This document shows, in pieces, positions 1 through 11,600 of a DNA stretch of 64,000 nucleotides. Below the pieces are notes generated by a model, which saw only the letters and a list, made by a program, of their open reading frames with translations, made no database searches and was not told the DNA's origin. Position 1 is the first letter of the stretch, and every line of letters begins with the position of its first letter. Location of the stretch: assembly GCA_902728285.1 (NCBI GenBank), contig CACVBU010000026.1:1426001-1490000 (forward strand). The letters are read 5' to 3'. A program made the translations under genes and the position numbers. This DNA comes from Clytia hemisphaerica. Taxonomy: Eukaryota > Cnidaria > Hydrozoa > Leptothecata > Clytiidae.

Positions 1-598
1 CGGTTTTCGGAGGTCCCGTCCGCACATACCCCTCATCCGCCAACCCTAGTACCTCCCCCGGGCTAATGCTACATTTCTATGATACTTTTTTAAAAATTCT
101 TATTGATTTTTTCATTATACTACTTATGAGTAAAGAACCCTTTATATTTAGCGTAGGTTTTTGTACGATTCTATGAAGTTGAGTTCACTGATTTAATAAG
201 TGGAAAAAAATCTGAGAAACAATTAAATTACAACTGTCTTTCGTTTCATGGTTATATTCATTATGGTAACACTTGTTCTAAGTCGATTCAGATACAAGGC
301 TTAAGTCTGCCCTAGTGGACCCATCCCATATTTGGATATTATTATTTTGTTTGCTTGTTACATCAGTAACCATTTTAGATATTTTGACTGAAATGTGGAA
401 ATTCTTTTTTGAAAAAATACGAACAAATTCTGGAAATGACGAAAATCATGCTTATTTTTCATTTTCATTCAATTTTTGGCTCGGACATACTCGTCACATT
501 GCGAATTTTTAGTCCTCGAAATGTTGTAAAAGTAGAAAAATCTTAGCTCCTGAGAAGGTCGAAATTTAGTCATATCAGTCAGTATGTACAAACAAACA

Positions 599-879
599 CA
601 CCCCTTCTCACAGACCCAAATATTGTCCCGGTGGAAAATTATTCTCCATAATTATTATTCCCACCGAAAATAATCAAACAAAATCATCCTCATTGCGAAA
701 TATTTACTGTTTTTCCCTCCATTTTTCTCATCCCCACTGAATTCTCTGAGTTGGAAACAAAAGAACTGAAATCGCCAGTCATAAAAAAAAACATATAGGA
801 GTATCCCCATAGCGTTTCAGTTCGTTATTTTTATCCCTTCTGGCTGAAAAAAATCCTACTGGGTCTATGAGAAGCGGTG
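599..879. repeat. hAT-like MITE, first of three related copies
   Basis: The left end begins CACCCCTTCTCACAGACCC and the right end reads, in reverse complement, CACCGCTTCTCATAGACCC, so the ends are imperfect terminal inverted repeats. The interior is AT-rich and non-coding, with repeated phrases such as 'cccact' and 'ccggtgg'. It is related to the elements at 37527-37810 and 56741-57014, which carry clear target-site duplications. No clean duplication is visible here, so the copy is probably old. Confidence 0.6.
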
Positions 880-1309
880 TACAAATGGGTATAAAACAAC
901 CATATTTGAGAAGAAAGGCCGTTAAAATCTCTTGTGTCAATTTTATTTGGCTTTTATGCTAAATTAGCTTTTGTTCGTACTATTTCTCTTTCCTCTTACC
1001 AAGTGCTTTTATAGTCAAAACAGAATTCAAATAATCAAAAGCTATTTGATAGTGATAACTAAAATTTAGTCAATAGGATTAAAATAGTAGACAAGTATTT
1101 ATTTTACAGTTTATGTTACATTAATACTATCTTATTCCAAGCTGTTTTAACCAGAGAATAAGCAAAAATCTTAAAGTATTCCTGATTTCAAAGATAATCT
1201 TCTTTTGTAACTGTAGTAATCAACCTTCCTATAGATGCACTTATGTGTTCTAAAAACAAGGTGGGGAAAAAAAGCACTGAAGATATAAAGTTGTCATTTC
1301 AGTACCAAA

Positions 1310-1705
1310 AAGGGCGCAAATGATGACGTCATCACCAAAATTGACAAAAACTGATTAGGTTGATCTCAAGGCGTTATTGTCGAGGTGTCACATCTCGGGT
1401 AAGTTATGGCATGTCTTAAAATTACCATACATAATCTTTAGATCGCATTAGCTGACAGAAAACGACCAAACAAATGACTGAACATGAAGGGTACTATATT
1501 AAATGCAGTTTCTAACCTGATGTGTAACCTAATTGTTTTTTGCTCGTGTTCGCAAAAAACCGCAAAAACTGATTATGACGTCATAAAAATTGAATTTCTC
1601 GAAGATTGTTTATCCAATTGTCTTCAAACTTCCACCAAAGATGTATCTAAAGTCGATAATTTGAAGAAAAAAAACGAAAAGTAAACCTAGCAATGACGTC
1701 ATAAA
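1310..1705. repeat. TGACGTCA-bearing dispersed repeat (copy A)
   Basis: This stretch holds three TGACGTCA octamers (1324-1331, 1576-1583, 1694-1701), each followed by AT-rich sequence resembling that at 9240-9370 and 11463-12152. Shared phrases are the octamer, then 'ttgaat.tctcgag' and 'ttcaaa.ttccacc'. The phrase 'tctcgggtaagttatggcatgtc' near 1394 resembles the terminus of the complete foldback element at 11463-12152, so this looks like a decayed member of that family. No coding sequence is seen. Confidence 0.5.
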
Positions 1706-1712
1706 CCTTAAA

Positions 1713-1810
1713 ACAATACACGGGCTGCAAAATTATATCAGTGTAGTCAAAACATGATGATAAAAGCGTGATTTGTCCTTAGACTGTGATTTTGCAACCT
1801 GTGTATTGAC
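1713..1810. repeat. Short inverted repeat, about 98 bp
   Basis: The sequence CAATACACGGGCTGCAAAAT at 1713 is matched in reverse complement by the stretch ending at 1810 (CAATACACAGGTTGCAAAAT). The arms are about 22 bp and the loop about 54 bp. It looks like a small non-autonomous element or a transposon remnant. No function is implied. Confidence 0.5.
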
Positions 1811-2024
1811 TGGTGACAAAATCAAGACAATGGAGCGTCAATTTCTCGTTACACTTGTTACCTACTCGTAACTTCTTGTTCCTCGTTGTTATAGTAACAA
1901 AAATGTTTAGTTTATCCTGTAGAATCTTGGATTAAGCAAAATGCCATTTTTCAGGTTTGGCTCCCGGACTAAATGTAAAGCGAGTCTAAAATAACTGGGG
2001 GAATTAAGGTGCAACTTTAAAAAA

Positions 2025-2048
2025 CCGAGTTATGACGTCATAACTCGG
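2025..2048. repeat. Perfect 24-bp palindrome centred on TGACGTCA
   Basis: The 24 bases from 2025 to 2048 equal their own reverse complement: CCGAGTTA, then TGACGTCA, then TAACTCGG. The core is the canonical cAMP-response element recognised by CREB/ATF bZIP dimers. The surrounding DNA is repeat-like, so the palindrome may be transposon-derived. Whether any protein binds it cannot be told from sequence. Confidence 0.6.
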
Positions 2049-2282
2049 ATTTTCCAGGCCTCGAGTTAGTTGGGTGTAAAATAATAAAATATATAAATAA
2101 AAAATAAAAGTATATAATAATAAATAAAAATAAAAAATATCAAAATATTAGAAAGAGTTAAGGTTAGGTTAGGAGTGATGCTGTTTAGAATGAAAAGTGC
2201 ATCCAAAGGGTTTAAAGGATGTTTATTCACGTAACTGTTGTCAGGCAGGGATCATCTATGTTTGAGTTGACATATGACGTGC

Positions 2283-2430
2283 CAGGGCCGGCGAAACTGG
2301 GGGGCCGGGGGGGGGCCATGGCCCCCCCACTTTTTTGCTAAGAAAGGCCCGTCGGCGCCAACCATGGTGGCGCCTCCTTAGACATTTACTATTTGGCCCC
2401 TCCACTTTCAAAATTGATTCGCCGGCCCTG
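2283..2430. mobile_element. 148-bp hAT-like MITE with 5-bp flanking repeat
   Basis: The ends are CAGGGCCGGCGAA and TTCGCCGGCCCTG, a 13-bp inverted repeat. The element is flanked on both sides by CGTGC (2278-2282 and 2431-2435). The CAG...CTG termini fit hAT-type elements, and a 5-bp duplication is known for the hAT5 group. The interior holds long G and C runs and a GCCATGGC palindrome. It is too short to code for a transposase. Confidence 0.7.
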
Positions 2431-3267
2431 CGTGCTCTATGTCACCATCAAAGAAACAAGAAAAGTTTTTTTTAAAAAGTCTCTGTAATCAATTTTTGAA
2501 CATTCAAAGGTCAAACCAGAGGAATGTAAAGAGATGGAAAAACAGCTTCTTGAAAACAATGGAAAAACGGCTCGTCATATACCAGGTCTCTTGCCCTTAA
2601 GGGAGTTTATGTCGAGTAAATAGGTTTCTTTTGTTATCGCTATAAAAAATCTGCATAATTAGCGTGTTGTGACAAAATTCTTTTGTTTCAAGCCTAATTA
2701 TGCGCAAACTTTTAGGGCTTATATTTTGGGTACACCTCTCCTATGCGAAAAGGTACCTATATCTTCTTGCTCAGAATTTCCTAGCGATTCTACTGATATA
2801 ACCGCATCATGACCGCACCATAATATGGAAAGCTAGAGCTCGAGAAAATTATAACTTCATCTTGATTTTACTCGACTTCTGACAGTTTTACAAGAACCAA
2901 TTTAATATCATTGTGTTAAGAATTTCTTTTGCTATACATTGGTAAAAATATTGCTCCTTATTCTTAAAAATTGAACTAGTAATCGGCAAAAAAGGAAAAA
3001 CAAATTTTCATTTTTATCGTCAAATCATGTAGAAACCGTCCGATTTGTATGGCGAGCCGTCTTTTCTGGACTTTCATTTAATGACCTAATCAACGTTTTT
3101 ACAATAGAATTTTCAATAGAAATGATCGTTGAACTTTGAGTAATCAGAAAAGCTGTTTTTCCATATCTTTACATTCCTCTGGTCAAACTATCGAAAACTA
3201 ACATCAATACGAATTATAAGTTTTTTTATAAGAATAGTGTTTTTTCCTTCCATTATGAATACCTTAA

Positions 3268-3605
3268 GGGAAGAAATTTTCGCGGGAATTTAATTTCGCG
3301 GTTGGTCAAATTACTTTTTCCGCGGGAATTTAATTTCGCGGTTCATCAATTTTCGAAAAATTCGCGGGAATTTAATTTCGCGGTTGCAAGATATTTTTGA
3401 CCAAAAACGTTATTAAATAAGCAAAAAACCTGTTTAAGTCTTGAAATAGTACGAATTTGGGCGAATGCGTGAAATAAATTAAATTTCGCGGGAATTTAAT
3501 TTCGCAGATTAACGATTTTGTAAAATTTCGTGGGAACTTAATTTCGCGGTTTTAGGCAAAATCCGCGAAAACCGCGAAATTTTGTTCCCGCGAAAATTTC
3601 TTCCC
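3268..3605. mobile_element. MITE with TTAA flanks and internal tandem units
   Basis: Both ends lie against TTAA (3264-3267 and 3606-3609), which fits a TTAA target-site duplication of piggyBac type. The terminal inverted repeat is GGGAAGAAATTTTCGCGGGAA, closely matched at the other end. The interior repeats the unit CGCGGGAATTTAATTTCGCG about five times (starting near 3281, 3320, 3361, 3487 and 3528), spaced by unlike AT-rich stretches. The ends start with GGG rather than the CCC usual for piggyBac, so the superfamily is uncertain. Non-coding. Confidence 0.65.
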
Positions 3606-3609
3606 TTAA

Positions 3610-4500
3610 GATATTCTTAATTTTTCGGGGAAAATCGTCCTAAGATATTTTTAGGTAAGGAACAAAAGTCAAACTAAATTTATTATTTTGATGAAGTACC
3701 TGAAGCCATTTTCTCATTTACACTGAATACTCAAAATAACAGCATTCTTAGGGTTTTTTTGCCAAATTCCAAGATGATAATATTCTTATTTTTATTCTTT
3801 ATTTTGATAATACTCTTATAAAAAACGTTTTGTTTTACGGAAAATTATCAAATTTGTCAAGAGGCAATCAAGGTTTAGCTATAAGAAACAAGAACCTTTT
3901 CCTTGCCTGTTAATCTAATTTTATTTTACATTTGAAGATAAAAAACGAGTCTGATTGATTAGTTTCTCAACATGTTTGTTATATACGTTTAACAGACAGA
4001 CAATTTAGCCATCAAAATTCATTCACGACTAAAAAATTATTTCACGTGTTTCTTGTGAAAAAATGAAGCAAGGAGCTATGTTCCCGCCATTAATTAAAAC
4101 AACAAGCATCTAATAGTTCAATTAATTGAATTATTTTTTATTTACACGTTGCATAGGAATGGCAAAAGAAGGTGTGTAGACATTCAATTCGTTGTGCAAC
4201 TCTTTCTACAACTGGACAAAAATAGATCAGTTTACGAATGTTAAATAGAATGCTAAAATAGGATGGAAATTGTCCCCACCCAACTAGTTTGGGTAGATCC
4301 TTTCGAAAACTAAGGTCTGATAGTCACACTGCCAGCAAAGTTGAAAAGGGCTATTAAAACAACGACTTATGAGATTATTCTTGATTTTTAATATAGTTGA
4401 AAGATTTTCAAAAATGTATGATGAATAAATACAAAACAGAAAAAAAATAAATTATAGAGATGTATATCAATAAAAACAAAAAGCTAAAAAAGATTCAGAG
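3610..4500. other. Gene-free AT-rich stretch
   Basis: No open frame, splice-bounded exon or clear inverted repeat was found. The stretch lies downstream of the minus-strand EF-hand gene. Its right-hand end (about 4440-4516) would be transcribed as that gene's 3' flank. Confidence 0.5.
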
Positions 4501-4516
4501 TGTCTGTAATTCAAAG

Positions 4517-4522
4517 TTTATT
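4517..4522 (-). promoter_or_regulatory. AATAAA poly(A) signal overlapping the stop codon
   Basis: On the minus strand the EF-hand gene ends GCAGAATAAAC: the TAA stop at 4520-4518 lies inside an AATAAA hexamer. If this signal is used, the 3' UTR would be only about 15-30 nt. Other downstream signals may be used instead. Confidence 0.45.
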
Positions 4523-5066
4523 CTGCAATATCATCGTCATCATCTTCCAAATCAAGATTTTTTGTGATAGCCCATTTACAGAATTCATCAAAAAGGATAT
4601 ATCCTCCGTTGTTGGTATCAATTTTTTTGAACTCTTCTTCTGCATCAACTTTACCAACCCAGAGTTCAATCTTGTCTTGAGCATTCTTAAATTCAACTAA
4701 GTTGATTCTTTTATCTCCACTTTCATCAACTCTTGAAAAGGCTTCAAAGTATTCAAAATATTGACGGAGTGAAAGAAGAAAGAATTTGAATTCACGTAAT
4801 TCAATGTAGTCATCACCAACTTTTCCACGTTTAGATGCTTTGCTGCCCTTGGCAATTTGGAAAGCTCTCATTATGGCACTTTTGGCATCGAAGATTTCAT
4901 CAATTTTCAAGACATCTCTGACACCCTTTTGTGTTTCAGCAAGAGACAAAACACCATTTCCATTTGGATCAAAGTCATGGAACATCTTCAAGCGTGCAGC
5001 TTTGCTCTCAGCATCTTTGCCAGTTGGCAATTTAGCATTGATTGCAGTCCAGTCAATTGAAGACAT
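4518..5066 (-). CDS. EF-hand calcium-binding protein, flagellar calcium-binding (calflagin) type
   Basis: The gene encodes a 182-residue soluble protein with four EF-hand regions. Three loops have canonical ligand positions: residues 33-44 (D-x-N-x-N-G...E), 114-125 (D-x-S-x-D...E) and 150-161 (D-x-N-x-G-G...E). The second, around 79-93, is degenerate. Spacing and overall length match flagellar calcium-binding proteins first described in trypanosomes and related sequences in other eukaryotes. The trypanosome proteins begin Met-Gly-Ala-Cys and are acylated; this one begins MSSIDW, so it lacks the myristoylation and palmitoylation signal. The C-terminus is acidic (five consecutive Asp near residues 174-178). 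The coding part is uninterrupted. The ATG lies 18 nt after a good 3' splice site (TTTTACAATTCTAG, ending at 5085), so the 5' UTR is either cis- or trans-spliced. Likely a calcium sensor or buffer in the cytoplasm or cilium; the specific role is not known. Confidence 0.85.
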   Translation of the reverse strand: MSSIDWTAINAKLPTGKDAESKAARLKMFHDFDPNGNGVLSLAETQKGVRDVLKIDEIFDAKSAIMRAFQIAKGSKASKRGKVGDDYIELREFKFFLLSLRQYFEYFEAFSRVDESGDKRINLVEFKNAQDKIELWVGKVDAEEEFKKIDTNNGGYILFDEFCKWAITKNLDLEDDDDDIAE

Positions 5067-5084
5067 GATCTTTGAAGTGTGATG

Positions 5085-5307
5085 CTAGAATTGTAAAATA
5101 ACAAAATATTAAAATATTTTATTTGAGTGGCCAGGTCCAGGCAAGGCACTCAGCAGAGCAGGGTAATGAACTGATGATAGGACATATACTAGCTGTAGAA
5201 TTCTTCAAAAAACGAATTTTACACCCCGAAGGATATGAAAACGCTCCACCCGAACAAACTAACAATCTAAAGTATGAAAGACAGTCTAAAGTTAAATACG
5301 ACATTAC
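5085..5307 (-). other. Possible 5' UTR intron of the EF-hand gene
   Basis: On the minus strand a donor CAG|GTAATG (exon end 5308) and an acceptor TTCTAG|CATC (exon start 5084) bound 223 bp. If used, this is an intron in the 5' UTR with an upstream exon reaching to about 5460. The acceptor alone would also serve spliced-leader trans-splicing. Sequence cannot decide between the two. Confidence 0.4.
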
Positions 5308-5324
5308 CTGTTGAGAAAGTGGGC

Positions 5325-5460
5325 GTCGATCAATTTGAAGTTTGGTGAGCTTTGACCGAGGTACCTTCAGTGAAAGTCAAATTGATTTTATAAGGAGGAT
5401 GATTGAAACCATACACTCTCTTCAATGCTGGTTCTCCACCGGAGATGATATCTGTCTTTA
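5325..5460 (-). other. Short coding-like frame upstream of the EF-hand gene
   Basis: On the minus strand, from about 5460 to a stop at about 5325, one frame reads as a plausible protein tail: it contains SGGEPALKRVYGFNHPPYK and ends near AHQTSN before TGA. It has no ATG in this stretch. It precedes the candidate donor at 5308, so it could be an upstream open frame in the 5' UTR, the last exon of another gene, or a remnant. The family is not recognised. Confidence 0.3.
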
Positions 5461-5647
5461 AAATTTAGCCGCCGAAGTCGTTGAACGGATGAGTTCTAGC
5501 AAAAATTCCAAAATCGGAAATATTAATTGCCCGAATAGGTTAAATCGGGATAAGAATATTAACCGATTCGAATGTTTACACAAAATCGGATTTAAAATAT
5601 TTTTTGTTCGCTTGCTTTGCTTGCTTGTCTTGGTCTGAAGGGCAATC

Positions 5648-8600
5648 ATGGCTACCGGTTCAAACCAACCTACAAGTCAATCAATCAATATACCTGGTAG
5701 AAATAGAGACCGATTATTACCTGACAATGATCCTGCAATATTCAGTAGTCCTAAATTATCACCATCTTCAGTCTTAACCCTTGAAGATACAGAAAAACTT
5801 GGAATTCCTTTAAAAACTCCGTGGACCTTTTGGTATGACAGGTAAAAAAATTTTTTAATGGTTTAACAAAGATTTTCTTCGAACATGGTACTTGTGCCAA
5901 GTCTAATCATAAGATAGACTTAATGCATCTAAAGAAATTACTGGCCTGCACAAATTCAGAGTGTTCTGGTATCAGGTCTTTTTTAATATAATGTGAAGTC
6001 GGGTACGACCCTCGACATGGCCCGAGAATTCTCGGGCCAAAACTTTTATTGGAATTCGCGTAAAAACAGGCGTGTAATTTCAGGACTGAATTTTTTTAAC
6101 ATTTTCTTTGAGAAAAACTTGGTTTCTCTTAATTATATTAAATATATGAATGTTGTAAATTCATACAGTTAGGGAAACCATCCAGGATCCTGCCATCCTA
6201 TAAGCCATCAAAAACTAAATGCCACTTGTAAACTTAAGTTTCTTACTATTTTCCATCAAAAACAACCAAAAACATTGCTACTTCCCAAACAGTCAGGAAC
6301 AGTCGCCTTATTAGGAGACGCCTCCTGATTAGGAGACCCGTCTCCTAATCAGGAGGTTCACGTCTCCTAATTAGGAGACGGGTGTAATTATCTTGTGAAT
6401 GAAGAAACTGCGCATAATTTGGTTGATCCCATTGGAAAGAGCACAAAAAATTGATTCCATATGGTGATTTTCAGAAAAATCCACCGGTGGAATCAATCAC
6501 AATTCTAATAATCCATAAGAACCAATCAGAAGTAAGAATCTGTCTTCTGAACAAAAGCGTCTCAAAAACAAAAATGGCGGACATGAAAAAAATCAAGAGG
6601 GGCTTCTTTGTAGTGCTTTATATTAGGATTGTGATCGATTGCACCGAGAAATTTTAATAATTTTTTTAAAACTTTACGAATTCGAGGCTGCTCTTTCCAT
6701 TAAAACTAGTTTCAAAATGCGCGGAAAAGCCTAAAGCCCTTAAAATTGAGATCAAAGTTTTATGTCTCCTAATTAGGAGACGGGTCTCCTAATCAAGCGA
6801 CCCCAAGCGACCTACATGTCTCCTAATCAGGAGACGTCTCCTAATCAGGAGGCGTCTCCTAATAAGGCGACTGTTCCTGACTGCCAAAGCTGGAGACCAA
6901 AACAAACTATCTTCCAAGATTATGGCGCCCTTTTGGATCTATTGTTATGGCCATCTAAAATGGTGGGAAGAGTTGCAGAAAGACAGGGGCGCCCGCTAGC
7001 TTCGAGGGTTGTAACGCCAAAACGTCCAATATGATCTTCCAACAAAAGGCGAGTTAGTTACCGCGCGAGTTACGTCATACACTCCACCGCAGCGCACAAC
7101 AAATGGTGATTTAGTGAATATCAATAATTATAAGAATATTTTATGTGCTTAAATTCAGTAAACTTTGAGTGCTTCATTGAAGATTAAGAAGATAATAAGA
7201 TAAAAAATGCGCTGGATAATTTTCATTGTAACAGTTTGGTCAATCATTGCTGAAAGTTTGAAAAAGTTTTTCCGACGCAAAAAAAAATTTAAGCCAATTA
7301 AAAGCACAGCGTGCTTATATTTACTATGTTTGCTACATCGTCTAGGCTAAAAAAAGTGCGAAAAGACACGAACGTCATTTTTTAATGAGTGTTGTTATGA
7401 TTTTTTAGATCGCGGTCGCGTACAGGAACTCGCCAAATGTTCCTAACTGTCATATAAATATTAAATGTCTTATTTGGTATGAAAACATAGTTATAAATAT
7501 ACTTGGGTGGAAATATTTGCTAGTAAACTTGTCCTGGTTTTAAACTGAAGCGTGTCCACACGGGAAGCTCATAAAGTTTTTTTGAGCGATATAAAGAAAA
7601 CAGACAAATCTTATTTTGTACTATTTTGTTTGACTGGACATGCTGAATCAATTTAAATATGGAATCTTCTGACATGGCCCGAACATGGCCCGAATGACTC
7701 GGGTCATGTTGTTCAGGCCAAAAGAATTGATAGGGTCTCTCGGCCCGAACATGGCCCGAAGAGGCCCGAGAATTCTCGGGCCATGTCGAGGGTCGTAGTC
7801 AGGTATGGTAACTTGCATCAGTGGAGGCTAACATCATACCGTAAGTTGGTCTAATCTTGACATACGTCTTTCAATCTCGACACCGGATCTGTAAAATAAT
7901 CAAAACAAACCTTGAATGAAATTCTTGATATCATTCTTATCGAACAAGTTCATCCATCAAACTAGAATTTCAGTAAACATTGCAATCCTTTCAATTAAAA
8001 AAACAGCCAAATTATAAGCAGTTTTACACAACACACGAAACGCATGCAAACTTTCTCGTAACTTTCTCGTGTCCATCATTAAAATTTTACAACTTTAATA
8101 CGCTTCAAGTCACGTGATAAAAATAATTCGCGCGCTTAGTCGACCTGGTTTCCATTTCCTTATTATTTATTGCAAGAACACGCTCTAGGCGCTAGGAGGC
8201 CGCGTTAAACTTCTAGGCGCTGCACCTAGCACACCCGGTCCCTTTTCAAATTCATAAGGAAACCTGGTTCTTTTAATTATTTTCGGTTCGCGGTAAAAAG
8301 GTCTACTAAAAAATTCCTCGCGTGCAAAATTTTGTCGTGATTTGGGTTTGGGTTTGGTTGAAAGCATGCTAATTAGTTTTTTAGTGATTACTACATCGTT
8401 AAAGTGTTCTTTTCAAATATAAGTAATAACAGTTCACATTTCTCATATTATATTAACAATCTGTGACGTGATATAGAGAGAGTACAAGTGATTGATTGAT
8501 AACTTTGGTATGTATTTGTTTATGTTTGATTTTTTATTTTGAAGACCAGCCTACAGCTATGTCGAGATTAGAAGACGTATGTCGATATTAAACGACTCTA

Positions 8601-11600
8601 CGGTAGCCATCAAATGAATGACCTGGCTGGTTCTTAAAATACAAAGTTAAATAAAAACAAAAAATAGAGAAAATAGAGTAGAGCAGTCTAGCAAAAAGTT
8701 AATTCTTCTTTCAGAAAAAAGACTACCTTATTGTATACATGAAAATAAATATGGAAGTATTTAAAAATGGCCTTGAAATTAACACGCAAAAAATTAACAC
8801 AAATTTTATTTGCTTTTTATAGGACACCACGGCTGGTTTAATTAAGGGGGTTTTTATTGACACGAAAATTTTCATTTTCATTCGTGTTTTAAATACTTCC
8901 ATACGTATTTATTTTCATGTAATAAGGTATAATTTGTTTAACTTTATTCTTGCAGCTTCCCAACATCCAAGCTCTCAAACATAAGTTAAATGAAATTACT
9001 TTCGATTTCCCGTAGAAATTATGCAATGAAAAATTCGGGGCTCAATAAATGACAGGCTAGCTCTAAAGCTCTAAAACAGCATCTAATGACATGAAACTCA
9101 GGCAAGTTACGGTATGTCCAACTCCATTGCAAACCAATAGCACTCGTTTTAGGGTACTCACTCATACATCAAAAGAAGCGTATTCCGATGTACATTAACA
9201 AAATTGCTATGTTGGAATTATTTTTTGCAACCAAAAAAAGTTATTACCCAAAAACATGGTTTTTGACTGCATAACGATGACGTCATAGAAATTAAAAATT
9301 GAATATCTCGAGAAGTACTCATCAAAATCACTTCAAATTTTCACCAAAAGTTTGTATCGATAAGGTGGCAATCACAAATATCTTAGTTTTGCGTCGCCCG
9401 ACCGGCTCTCGAAAATTGAGTAGAATTGAGTCGGTGAGTTGGTAAATTTATTGGACTTTTTCTGTCGGTGACGTTTCCTTCGTTCAAAAATTTTATTACA
9501 GGTGTATGTACCGCAGAATGTACGTGAAATTTAGATCTCCTCTATTTTTAGCTGAAATTAGTTTTTCAAATATTTTTTTTTCCTTTTGTGTATTTTTTTA
9601 TCATAAAATCTCTTCATAGCGATACCTGTAGTGATGCAAGTGTCCAAAGCGATGACAATGAAGATGAAGATGAATATGTATCAGAAGAGGAAGATGAGTT
9701 AGATGAGATTGAATTGATGAAAAAGGCATGGGAATTTCTCAGCCTTTCAACTAAAGAGGATGATTTAATTGGAAAATGGTTCGCCAGAAACCAAAACATG
9801 ATTCTTCAATGGGAATCAAACTATAAAGTGCACCAGAGTGCACTTACAAACATCAATATATCAGATCTAACAAAATTAATAACAGGACTGTCATCATTGA
9901 CAATAAAACAAAGGATTTTCTATCAAGAGTCTTGTAAACATTCCAACAACTTCCATCGAAATGATCTGTCACGGCTGAGTCTACCATTTTTAACATGGTC
10001 TGAGGATTGAGCCGAGAACACCCGCAGAACGCCCTTAGAAAACCTGTAGAACGCCTGCGTGCTCCCTCGCGGGTGAAAAACTTTAATCTGTAAATCATAT
10101 TCTCAAGCGAAGGAGTATGCCAAGCGATTCTAGCTTTACGATAGTGCTGGGGATCATCAGTGGATAGTATTCAATTATCATTATCCCTTTATTTTCATTC
10201 CTAGAACTTTTGCAAAAAAAATGAAAAATAGAAAAGATTCAAATTTCAAAAAACTGATTTTTGTCCTGCGGGACTTTGGCTTAAGTGCTTGAATGCAGCA
10301 TAGGGTACAAAGTGCAAATATGCGTTTCCCGTAATTTCTGTATGAAGAATTAGGTCTATACTGAATGAAGACTTTCTTTTGCGCACAAGATTTCTTTGCT
10401 TATAATGAATGATTACTTTTCAATATATTTGTTAGATATAATTTTTGATTACAAAAATACTTTACATTGTATTTAAAGTTTGCAAAAATCGGTTCTACTT
10501 AGTTCTTTGTTTTCATGTCCAACCCCTGTCTCAAGAATCCCGAGATTTTGGCAGTCGGGCGTTCAAAACAAAGGAGTTTTTATTTTTCTGCCCACAATTT
10601 TTCTTTAAAATAGGCATTTAAAATATGGAATTTAAAAATGATAGTATAAAACCTTATTTTCTACCGTATAGTCCTTCTTTTAAAACAAAAAAAACAAAAT
10701 ACACTAGAAAAATAAAGCAATTACGAGTGTTATCAAGCCACCCAAAATGAACTTTTATTCAGTCAGGACCTCCTTTCACTTTATTGATATTACGCAAACA
10801 GCAGTGTGCACTAAATTATTTTGGTTTCACTTTCGATTTCAAGCAAAGGTCTTAGCAACAGGGCGCGCGTACATAGCAACAGGGCTGGGTAGAAAAATCT
10901 AAACATAGAAATCAAAAAAAATACGATCATCGTATAGAGCACTAAAAAATACCCTGTGCGGTAATCTTTGCCTGTTCCAATTCTTAGATAATGAATAAGA
11001 GAGGTGGGCTTAGCTAAGCCATGCTCGTGGGCAATGAATTTATGTTTACTTCTCTTGTATACTTTAGTGGTATTTATCCAATGAAAAGGATGTTGACAAA
11101 ATATGCACGGCATTGATTATGACATCATTAAAATATTCACTTTATGACACACTGTTCAGGGTGTTAGGCTGTTAAACTTGTGTTTGCACAAACAGCAATT
11201 TGTCAGATCTAACAAAATTAATAACAGCACTGTCATCATTTGATAATCATTTGACAATCAATTTTCTGTCAAGAACCTTTCAAATATTCCAACAACTTCC
11301 ATTGAAATAATTTGCCGCAGCTCAGTTCTACCATTTTGCCCAGTTTGAGGATTATTGCAGAGTCACCTACGAATTCCCTTATGGTTGAAAAACTTTTTGA
11401 TCTGTCAATCATTTTCTCAGTCAAAGAGCTGAAAACTGAAAACTAGCACTTGCTCTATTGTCTTACTCGGGTAACTTAATGCATGTCCCAGAATTGTATT
11501 AATTTTTCCGCCCCAGTTCCAGTCCCTAAACCATAACAAACTATACATTTTTGGAAGCGTATTTGGATGTAGAATCCGTATTCGGTGTAACTTAAATTCT

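Noticed and set aside
3268-3605. CRISPR-like array because of regularly repeated 20-bp units
   Set aside because: The units sit inside terminal inverted repeats with TTAA flanks, spacers are uneven, and the genome is eukaryotic.
4840-5082. Plus-strand open frames opposite the EF-hand gene
   Set aside because: They are antisense shadows of the minus-strand coding exon and lack any domain or splice support.
5123-5314. 63-codon plus-strand frame between the EF-hand and eIF4E3 genes
   Set aside because: It lies in the likely minus-strand 5' UTR intron and promoter region, with no homology that I can see.
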